Source of the DNA: Proteles cristata cristata
Taxonomy: Eukaryota; Chordata; Mammalia; Carnivora; Hyaenidae
Reading direction: 5' to 3'
DNA length: 64,000 bases
Assembly (NCBI GenBank): GCA_017311185.1
Contig: JAESUZ010004128.1
Span: 1 to 64,000, forward strand
This document shows, in pieces, positions 48,243 through 57,180 of this stretch. A program made the translations under genes and the position numbers. The notes under the pieces were generated by a model. That model worked only from the letters and a program-made list of their open reading frames with translations, did no database searches and had not been told where the DNA came from. The first letter of the stretch is position 1. The number at the start of each line of letters is the position of its first letter.

Positions 48243-49103
48243 TGCACTTAATGCAAACAGGAAATTCTCAGAAGGGGGACTTGCTAGCGACACTTATCTG
48301 TACACTCTGCCATTCATTACCAAGTTGATAAGTCCTGCTCGCCTGCTTGGCCTTGAGCTGCCATTGCTACCAGCAAAATTTCTGAACTCCAGGTCTTTTA
48401 CCCTAAACTAAAAACAACCTACCTCCCAGTTTCCAGAACGATGTACAAAACTTTCTTTCACCACCAGGAATTTCTGCCACCTCCTCCTCCGTATTTTCCA
48501 ATCTGAGTGGGATTTTCCGGTATCACTGTTGCTCCATCTTGCATTTCAATGGCGTGTCCCTTGCCTTCGGGTCTAACTCCCCCTCCTTTATATCCTGAAC
48601 GGCTTGATTAAATCCTCCCACTGGTGGGGTGTCTCCCGAAGTCTGCGCAGAGAAGATCTCGGTCTTCCTCCCCTCCTCTCCTCCCACTGGGGGTTTCCTG
48701 TGCCCCCTGGGGGACCCGTCCCACGTCCCTGGCTACACAACTCCAGTCATCTTCACCTTCAACCCCTTCAGCGGCCCCACCCCAGGCACACCTGACACAG
48801 TATCAGCACCCTGACCCGCATCATCTCTGCAAGCCCCTCTGATACACTCTCCTGTCAGTATGGTTTCCCCCTCCCTTTTTTCCAAGCCTAACACTCTCCA
48901 GAACTTATTTCCTCCAGATTCATCTCCATTCAACTCTTGAGCCGAAACCTCACCAAAGCTCCCTGGCCTCCTTGTCTGTCTTTCCACTGCTCCTAAAAGC
49001 CCAGTTTTGGAGGAATCCCACAGTCCCATCTCTCTATTTCTACCCTGGAGCTGCTGAGCATGCCACCTCAAAGATGGGAACCAAACTATGAATTCCACTT
49101 TTC
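48243..49103. other. Intergenic, pyrimidine-rich, nothing recognised
   Basis: CT-rich plus strand leading to the minisatellite. Overlapping short frames on both strands with no domain. Confidence 0.5.
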
Positions 49104-49540
49104 CCCCAGACCTTTCACGGGGCCCCGAGGACCTTCCACTGTGCATGAGAACCTTCCAGCATGTACCAAGAACCTTCTACGGTGACATGAGGGCCTTCCA
49201 CAGGGCCCTGAGGGCCTTCCACTGTGCACGAGAACCTTCCACGGCACCCCGAGGACCTTCCACTGTGCACGAGAACCTTCCACAGCACTCCGAGGACCTT
49301 CCACTATGCACAAGAACCTTCTACAGTGACATGAGGTCCTTCCACAGGGCCCTGAGGGCCTTCCACTGTGCACGAGAACCTTCCACAGCACACCGAGGAC
49401 CTTCCACTGCGCACGAGAACCTTCCACAGCACCCCGAGGACCTTCCACTGTGCACGAGAACCTTCCACGGCGCCCCGAGGACCATCCACTGTGCACGAGA
49501 ACCTTCCACGGCGCCCCGAGGACCTTCCACAGTTCGTGGG
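49104..49540. repeat. 41-bp minisatellite with 144-bp higher-order period
   Basis: The basic unit is about 20+21 bp, each half carrying ACCTTCCAC; the two halves end near TGTGCACGA and GGCGCCCCGA. Neighbouring clean copies are exactly 41 bp apart (CCTTCCACTG at 49441, CCATCCACTG at 49482). The variant CAGGGCCCTGAGGGCCTTCC recurs at 49201 and 49345, a 144-bp higher-order spacing (about seven half-units). The array is open in several frames on both strands, a by-product of its composition. Unit copies are CpG-containing and fairly homogeneous at the right end and more varied at the left. Confidence 0.9.
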
Positions 49541-49884
49541 GGACGTTCAGGGCTGGAGCCACTCAGATCCCAGACAGCACCCCTCCACACTCCCCATTTT
49601 CTTGGACCATGATTCAACTTGATTTTACAAAGAAAACAGAAGTAATCTCCTTTAGTTTCCTCACCCTCTCACCCCCATCTCCCTCAACCTGGACTCAGAG
49701 GTACTTCCCCATCCCCCACCCACCTTCCCCACTGGGCTCTCTCCTCCTTCAAGGCCTCGGGACTTCTTGATCCATAGTTAGTGCTCAATACGTGTCAGCC
49801 ATTATTATCTTTCTCCCATGCCCGTCACAAAGAATCCATCTCTCTGCTTTCTGTCGGAACAATACTTTTTTGTATTCTACTTCA

Positions 49885-50015
49885 TTGCACTGAGCCCGCA
49901 TCAGTGGTTATTTATCTACATGCCTGTCCCTCGTGTAAAACCTTCAGCTCCTTGAGAACGGGGCAATATAGCATCTGGCATAAACGAGCTGTTCCATAAA
50001 CATTTGAAGAAATAA
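49885..50015 (+). mobile_element. LINE-2 3' end fragment
   Basis: AACCTTCAGCTCCTTGAGAA, ATATAGCATCTGGCATAAAC and TTCCATAAACATTTGAAG match the L2 3' end. Confidence 0.6.
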
Positions 50016-50766
50016 AAATATGAACAACTGACCTCTCAGATAGGTCTGTGGTATCAATGTGTTCATATACTTAATGCCTGTAGATAGACTCCCCTCAAGA
50101 GATTTTAAATTCTGAAACGTCCTGAGTGCAGGCCAAACCCCTGAAGTCAGAATCTCTTAGGAGGAGGCCAGGGCTTTCGTTTTTGAAGACCACTTTGCAG
50201 TACGAAGCTTGCTTTGAGAATCCCCGCTTTCTGGAAGGTAGTGAGACTCCAAAGACTTAGCAGGCATCGAATTCTATTCTGTGTTACAGCACGTGCCTGA
50301 CTGTAATCCAGTAAGAGGGACAAGCAGACAAGAAACGAACAGTAAGAAGTTGGGGCAGATCAGTGGCCATGAGCATGGGGTGGGGGATGGGCTCTCCCCC
50401 CTCCCTCTACCCACTTCCGGGCTCCAACACAGGATGTGCCAGCTCAAGTCCACCGGGTTTGGAGGGACAAAATACTCACTGTTTGTCTCCAAGTTTCTCC
50501 TCTCAACGAGCACCATGATGTCCCTGGGCTGTCACACCTGCGCTTCTAACTTGAACACTTACAGGACTTTGGAGAAAAGCAGGAGAACCTCAGTGGGCTG
50601 GAAGGGCAGGCTGTGTGGACGGATCCAGCAGAGCGCACATGGCTGGCGGGAAAAACGACCCCAAATTGTTTACTCTAGTGGCTTTTCTAAAATGACATGG
50701 TGTTAGTTCCTGAACTTGGCAATTTGGGGCGGAGGGGGGGGTCGGTGGTCAAGAACACTCCCTAAG

Positions 50767-50990
50767 AGGGCGCCTGAGTGGCTCAGGTAGTTGAGTGTCT
50801 GACGCTTGATTTCCGCTCAGGTCGTGATCTCACAGTGGTGGGATCGAGCCCCAAGTCTGACTCAGGGCTGAGCATGGAGCCTGCTGAAGACTCTCTCTCT
50901 CTCTTTCCTTCTGCCCCTCCCCCACTCACACACATGCATGCGCGCTTTCTCTCTCTCTCTCTCTTTCAAGTAAAATAAAAAGTGAAAAAG
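50767..50990 (+). mobile_element. SINEC
   Basis: Head GGGCGCCTGAGTGGCTCAGG. Flanks CTCCCTAAGA and ATCCCTGAGA. Confidence 0.92.
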
Positions 50991-51039
50991 AATCCCTGAG
51001 AAGTCAGCATGGATAAGGGATCTGGGGTCTGGCACTCAA

Positions 51040-51180
51040 AGTGGAGTCTGCCCGCCTCGTCCAGGAGATTGGTAGAAATGCAGAATCCCGTCCCTACTCA
51101 GTCCGGATTTGCATTTTAGCAAGATCCCCAGATGATACACATGCAATGCACATTCAAGCTTGAGAAACACTGCCCTAGAC
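51040..51180. mobile_element. MER5A-like hAT (Charlie) fragment
   Basis: TAGAAATGCAGAATCCCGTC, GGATTTGCATTTTAGCAAGA and GCTTGAGAAACACTGCC follow the order of the mammalian MER5A MITE. Confidence 0.6.
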
Positions 51181-51619
51181 CCGAATCTGATGTGCAAGCG
51201 CCCCCGAGGGGACCTGAAATGCAGCATTTCTAACAATATCCCAGACAAGGCAAAAGCTGCCCGTCCAAGGACACCCGACATTTGGTCTTTTCCCCACAAT
51301 AACCAAAGGAATCAGCAATCACATCTGCAGCCTGCTCTATCCCTGGTTGTGTGTTATGAATCCCTGTGTTTCAAGTGAGAAGAAAACCAATTCTCAGTGG
51401 TTTAAACAGGAAAACGACTTGCATTTGCTCGCATAACTGAGGAATTCAGACGTAAGGCTCCCTGTCCGGGAGCCCGGATTCCCGGGCTCAGCTACTGTCA
51501 CCTGGAATCCAGGTTCTGCCTCCCACCCCAGTGGCATTATTCGCATCCCGCAGTCAGTGGCCTCCTCATGAGCAAATTTTTTGAGGCTGAGAACAGCTGC
51601 TAAGATCCCTTCCTCCAAT

Positions 51620-51840
51620 CTCTTACATCTCACAAAGTGTGGCGGTCAATTTTATTCAGTCAAGCCCATTCCCAGCCATGACTGGACCATTCTCTGAACT
51701 ACCACAAAATTTAGGGTGGTTCCAGTCCCTGTACAGATTCCCTTATACAGGCCGTCTGTTGGTTCCTGGATGTTCCTTCATTCATCCATTTTGAGTATAG
51801 CAACTGTTCCCTGCGGGACCCTGACTGATGGAGGCACATC
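51620..51840. mobile_element. Possible old LTR remnant
   Basis: TTTATTCAGTCAAGCCCATT and CCCTGCGGGACCCTGACTGA resemble ends of old MLT-type LTRs. Weak call made by eye. Confidence 0.3.
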
Positions 51841-53142
51841 ATATTTAATTTTGCAAAAGAATATAACATCTGCGTAGACATAGAATATTTTTAGAGCTCT
51901 ATCTCCAAATTTACAAAGATGTCAATAACAAAGAACTTGAGAAACAACAGTTTGAACTGTAGACAATCCACAATAAATGTTCACTACAAGCTTACCACTC
52001 GATGGGAGGAGATAACTTTAGCAGGAAACAAAAGTGTTTTCTGTTAGGGCTCATTAATTTTCCACTTTATAAAAAAAATGTTATTATTTTATAAAAATAA
52101 TGACTATTGCAAAACCCTTATCGGTTTCTTAAATCAGGTGTTAGTGTGAAATTAAGTGCCTATATAGAAAATGGGGAAAGATGGATTTCATATACGTTAA
52201 GCCGAGCACATTTTTTGCATCTCCCTTGAGACGCAAGCGTTGTTCTTACTCGGATGTTGATCGTGAGAAAGGCAGGAAAGTTTCGTGTATTGTGACAGCG
52301 GCCGCGACACCCCAGGGACTGGCAACGAGCTGCCAGGGCGGGGGCGGTGGGGACGAGGCCGGGGGGCTGGTGCGGTCCCGCAGGACGCGCGCGCGACGCG
52401 AGGGGGCGCTGCGCAGCACCCGGAGGCCCGGGCCTTGGGGGGCCGAGCCGCGGTGCCTGTGGCCGGCGGGTGGCTCCGGGGCCCCGCGGAGTCGGAAGGC
52501 TGTGGGGGTCGCCGGACGGCCCCACGGCGCGGAGGGCCGGGTCCTGCTCCACATCGTCCCGCAGCGACGTGTCCCGCGGGCGCGGCCGTTGGCTGGGAGC
52601 GCGCCCAGTCCCTGCCCTCCGGCTAGCGGCTGCCCACGTGTGGGGGCCTCGGGGATGCCCTGCTCGGGGCAGCCGGTGGGGAGCGTGGGGGGGGGGGAAG
52701 GTCAGGTACTCGACTGCGCGGCCGCCAGGGGAAGCCAGTTCCGGTCACCAGGCGGGTACTGCAAGCGCCGCGCCGCCGCCTCCAGGAAGGCCGCTCTCCT
52801 CGGCTCAAGTCAGCCTCCGGTGGGGGTAGACGTGCTTCCGAAGTCTCGGGGTGCGGACATCTCTGCGGCCCAAGGGAAGCCCGAAAAGCGGGGGTCCTCG
52901 GGGGCCGGCGTGCGGACCCGAGAGCCGCCTGGGACCGTCCACCCCTCGCTCGGCGGCGATGGCGCAGGAGGAACCGAGCCCGCGCCCCTGCGCGCAGGCG
53001 GCCTGCGTGTGGTCGGCTCGCGCGCACGGTGTTTGCAGGAGCGACCGGGGGCCTTCGGACTCGTCAGCTGCACGGAGAGGATCGAGTCAGGATACGAGCC
53101 CGGCTGCACTAGGCAGGTCGGGGCGCCTGGCCCGGCTCGGGG

Positions 53143-53148
53143 GTAAGT
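53143..53148 (+). other. Strong consensus 5' splice donor (plus strand)
   Basis: GGG|GTAAGT lies inside the CpG island. An ATG-initiated open frame from 52181 runs 321 codons and its stop (TAA) falls within this donor, so the upstream sequence stays open up to the potential exon end. Only a motif; no transcript evidence. Confidence 0.25.
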
Positions 53149-53657
53149 GGAGGCTCGCGTTCCAGCGCTGCGGGGGCGACACTGCGCAATGTGACCCCGT
53201 TAGGGGAGCGGAGGGACGGTGCGGCGCGTCTGGGTGGCTGTAGACGCGGACAAAACGTGTCCGAGAGAAATCACCGCAGCTCGCTCGGGCGCGGGGATAC
53301 AAAGAGGAAAATACGTTTTTTAACAACGCTGTTTACGCGGAAGACGATTATTTTTACATTAGTAGGATGAAAATCAAGTCCGGCCATGGTGTCCCCTTGT
53401 GTTAAAAAAAAAAAAAAAAGAAAAACAAACGCTCCCTCAACTTCAAAAGGCGGAAAGCAGAATGAGCTGGAAGTCTTCACGGCTAGACGACACCGGCTCC
53501 GGCTTTTCGAACACAGACTTCGGCCTCTAAAGAAAAAGGGAGAAAAGAAGACAGAAAAGGGCCCAGGACGCAGCTTGTCCCGCGTGAAATTCTCAGCTCG
53601 GCGCACGTCCAGCTCCGGCCCGCGAGCAGCAGCTGTGTTTGTACTAATCTCTCCGTT

Positions 53658-53663
53658 TCTTAC
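53658..53663 (-). other. Strong consensus 5' splice donor (minus strand)
   Basis: On the minus strand the sequence reads CAG|GTAAGA. This would end an exon lying to its right, in the GC-rich lobe at 53.87-54.71 kb, with transcription leftward, the same direction as SOX17. Motif only. Confidence 0.25.
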
Positions 53664-54719
53664 CTGAGAATGAAGAAGGAAGCGGCTCCTTGTACGAGCC
53701 TTCGAGTTTCCTTGTTCGGAGAGCCTTCCTGGTCGGAGGGCGCCGTGAACCCTGTCCCCAGGCGCAGCATCTGCGCGTTCACATGTATACCCGGCGGCGG
53801 TTGCGTCTGCTCTGGACGCTCGTTTTAACGTCGCGTCTCCCGCCTCCAGGACAGTCACGCACCTGCTGGCCCCTTGCTCCCCGGAGGGAACGGTCCCTTT
53901 ACGGCCACTGACGCGCGGCCCCGGGTTTCCCCGGAGCTCCCCCGCAGAAGCCCGACCCCTCGCCCTTCCCAGGCGCCGTCGCCCTCGCCCCCCGCTGTGT
54001 CCCCCGGTCCGAGCGGCCCGCGGGGTCGGTCCCGGCGCGAGCTGAGGGCGCTCGGTCGTGCCATCCCCGCTCGGCCCCGCCGCCCCGGCCGGCACCTTCC
54101 TGCCCCGAGGGGGTCGGCCACTCGGCCGGGGGGCAGGTGCCCGACCTGGCCGACCCGGCGGGCAGGGCGCTGCGGGGCTGGCTCTGGCGGCCATCGCAGC
54201 TCCGCGCGCCGCCACCCTCCGCGGGGTCCGCCCGGGAGGGGAGGGGGCGCGGGGCGGAGTGGCCCGGGGGCGGCTCGGGTCTCCCGGCCCGGCCGGCCGT
54301 CGCCGCTCCTGCCCAGGGCCGGCCCACCGCGCCGCGGGCGCCGGGGGCCACCGGCCCTTCCTGCGCGAGCGAAGCGCACGGAGAACCGCGGCCGCCCGCT
54401 CGGCTCGCGCGGCACCGCGCGGCGCGGACACCGGGTGAACTTGACCCGCGCCGGGACCCACAGCCCCTCCCCTGAAAGTCGGGCCCGGACGTCCCGTCCC
54501 GATGACCTTCGGAAGCCTCCACGCTTCTCCTGCAGCAGCACAAAAGGCAGCCCTGGTTCCCGCCCTGGACCCGGAGCCGCTTCAGGCCGCAGGTGCCCGC
54601 GCTGGGCGGGCGCCGGGCCACAAAGCGAAGGTCTCGAAGCGCCGGGAAGCGAGCGCGGCGCACGACGCCCAGGCCTCCGGACCCCACTGCCGGGTGGCCT
54701 CGCCGGCGGTGCTCTCCTC

Positions 54720-54815
54720 CACCCGCACTCCCGGATCTGTGCGTTGTTTTTAAAACCCAAACCTAAGATCTTTGACTTTCTCAATTAAAGCCGTTGCAAA
54801 GTCTTGGTAAAATGT
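54720..54815. promoter_or_regulatory. AT-rich motif block within the CpG island edge
   Basis: A short non-GC interruption holds TTAAAACCC, AGATCTTTGACTTT (TCF/LEF-like TCAAAG on the minus strand), CAATTAAAG and TTGCAAAG. Such blocks inside islands are often conserved transcription-factor sites. Assigned by eye only. Confidence 0.25.
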
Positions 54816-56689
54816 GGCCCCGAGGTGGTGGCAGGCGGAGCGCCGATTCCTCGGGGGGCAGCGCGGCGCCCCGGCTTCAGCGCCTCCTCTGCTCCGGGCC
54901 GCGGGCGCAGGAGGGAAGCCGCGGCCTCGCCGGCACCTGGAGGGGCCAGCGGCGGGGGGTGGGGGTGGAAACCGGGCCGCAGAGCTTGGGGTGCCCCTCT
55001 ACAGGACTGCGTTTTCCTTGGCGTGAAGCTTTAGAGACGCTACTTCTCTTCCCTAGCGGGTGTGGGAAGTGTGTGGACTTAAAATTAGAACCACGGTGGT
55101 AAGGGGTGCCCACTGTCTGGAGGGATTGAAATGCTGTAAAAAATGGATAACTCTCCATCTGACTAACGCGTGACTCAGTATTCCATCTCTCTCCCCACCA
55201 AAGAGACAGAGGAAGGCAGGCAGGAAGGAAAGGAAAGGAAAAGGGAGAAAGACCACCACACACGCACCTTTCAGTAGAGAGGCCTGGCGCTGAGGGCGGG
55301 GAGCCACACAGCCCTTACCTCTCACAGTGGGGAGGAAGGACTTCCTGCCTTGGCGATGGACGGAGAGAAAGGTGATGTGTGATCCTAGCACTATAACCAG
55401 GCAGTGGCAATCAATAGAAGGGATAAGGTTATAACTACGTTCAGTGGAAATGCTTAGCTACTAGATTAGGAAGTCAACGTCTAAAACGGCTAAACACAGA
55501 ATTCGCTGTTCAGGCATATTAATTCATTAACCTCCAGAGGAACAGAGATCTATCGTCCATGCCTAAAGCCGAAGACATCCCCACCCCAAAAATATTGGTT
55601 GACCACGGAACTGGGGCTGGGTAAGGAGGGAAGCTTCCTGCAACTCTGTTTATATTATTAGCCCATTCGTAATGTTTCTCTTTTGTAAGCATGTGCATCA
55701 TTTAAATTCTTAAAATTATTTTTTAAATGAATAAACAATGACATTTTCTATACCCACAATCTCTTTACTGAAACTATGACTTGTATTTTTTTTCTTATTT
55801 CTCCCTCCTAAAATCTCACTAAGCCATTTCCTGTTTAATATTTTTGGTCTGTGTGTCTGCATCTGCAATCTCTACTAATGTTTTCAAGTGTCCACCCAGA
55901 TTTATTAAAATAAACAGGAGAATCCCCTACCTAGGGAACCACTATAAAGCTGTTCATTCATTTCAAGGTAGTCAGAGTTTTCTTCTCTTCGCCTCATCTA
56001 CCATAGCCCTGAGGAAAGAACTTCTGAGGATTGAGCGACTCACAAGCTTGAGTATCAAGTTTCAGTGTGACTTGGAATTGCTGGAAGTGAGAATTTATTT
56101 CCCAATTTGCTGTCCTTCCTCATTCCACTCTGCTTATTCACTTTCAATAATTCCGATTCTGTTCAGTCCTAAAAAAGAAAATAGCATGCAAATACGATTC
56201 AGGATTTGAGAAACTATGATTGGTGGGAAGAAGGCTGGCATGCGTGATGAATGTTAGCAGCCCTGATATTGCATTCAGTGTGTCCCAATTACCTGTCCCT
56301 TGACAAAGACCTTGAGCTTTTCATGCAGAATGGGAGTTCGTATGAATGGAGGCATTCTATATGAAGTTGTTCTTCAGGTGAAGATTACTTCTATTCTCAT
56401 TTTATAATTAGACAGACTGAGCTGCCCGGAAGTTCGAAGTGAAACACAGATGGTCTGTTTCCAGCTAATATGGACAGTCCTACAAGGCTGTAAAATTCTC
56501 AATCCACTAACCAAAGCACCAGGGGAGGCGAGTTCCTATTGTCTTCTCCTTTCCGATGGAATAATGAAATTAAGTCCCCCTCATCTGCTGGGATAGACAG
56601 AGATACACAAAATCAGAAAGTAAAGACGGGCAGAGGAAGGAGAGGCATTTTCTGGGGCACAGACACAATCCTTTTAGCACAACCTCGCT

Positions 56690-56812
56690 TGGTCCCTACA
56701 ACAATCCGGGGAGGAAATGAGGGCTTTTATCGCTATCCGTATGTTTTTCAGATGAGCAGACTGGAGTGCAGAAAAAGATTCGTGACTTCTCCAAATTCAC
56801 AAAGCTAAGTTG
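56690..56812 (-). mobile_element. MIR-like fragment, antisense
   Basis: TTTCAGATGAGCAGACTGGA and ACTTCTCCAAATTCACAAAG follow antisense MIR order (a similar, weaker piece is at about 56395-56455). Confidence 0.55.
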
Positions 56813-57069
56813 TTAACCCCAACGAACTTCTGACTCAAAACGCAGTCTTCTTTTAGAACACTGCCTCTCCTGGCCGTGTCCAGCCGTTCTCTGCTCCTCT
56901 CTCCAATATCTTACTCTCTTGTGTCCTTAAATTTGATGTTCTGGCACAGTTTTCAGGAGAAAGGGGTTCGGACTATGGGTGACAGTTTCAACTAGAGGAG
57001 TGGCAAAGCAGGAACCCCAAGCTCTTCACAAATCCCCAGTGGAAAGCCGAGACACTAACTAACATGTCC

Positions 57070-57180
57070 ACAGGCAATTTTCTGAGCACTTACGAGGTGC
57101 CTGGTCAGGTGATGCAAAGTGAAAATAGACAATCTCCACCCTAAGAGCCCTCCTTGTAGCCAGAAGGCTCAGACAGACCA
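57070..57180 (-). mobile_element. LINE-2-like fragment, antisense
   Basis: TTTCTGAGCACTTACGAGGT followed by GCCTGGTCAGGTGATGCAAA and ATCTCCACCCTAAGAGCCCT follow antisense L2. Confidence 0.5.

Larger units (their letters stand above)
52290..54970. promoter_or_regulatory. Large CpG-rich island 3' of SOX17, two lobes
   Basis: GC and CpG density rise abruptly from AT-rich DNA near 52285 and fall again after about 54970. The two strongest lobes are about 52290-53250 and 53870-54710. They are separated by a moderate stretch that contains a 16-A run (about 53403-53418). CpG dinucleotides are frequent and not visibly decayed, which in mammals usually means an unmethylated germline promoter or a Polycomb-type developmental regulatory island. 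It lies about 8 kb downstream of the SOX17 stop. I recognise no gene in it. It could be a lncRNA promoter, a SOX17 regulatory element or an orphan CpG island. The long open frames across it are expected from GC bias. Confidence 0.65.

Noticed and set aside
49104..49540. CRISPR-like array appearance
   Set aside because: There are no unique spacers; all of the array is repeat, and the genome is mammalian.
49086..49622. Repeat proteins of 158 and 174 residues across the minisatellite
   Set aside because: Open frames exist in several phases on both strands because of the repeat composition; no start context or flanking exon supports coding.
53271..54788. Very long overlapping open frames of 260-396 codons on both strands in the CpG island
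   Set aside because: They overlap in several frames at once, are Ala/Arg/Gly/Pro-rich and have no recognisable domain: the expected result of few stop codons in GC-rich DNA.
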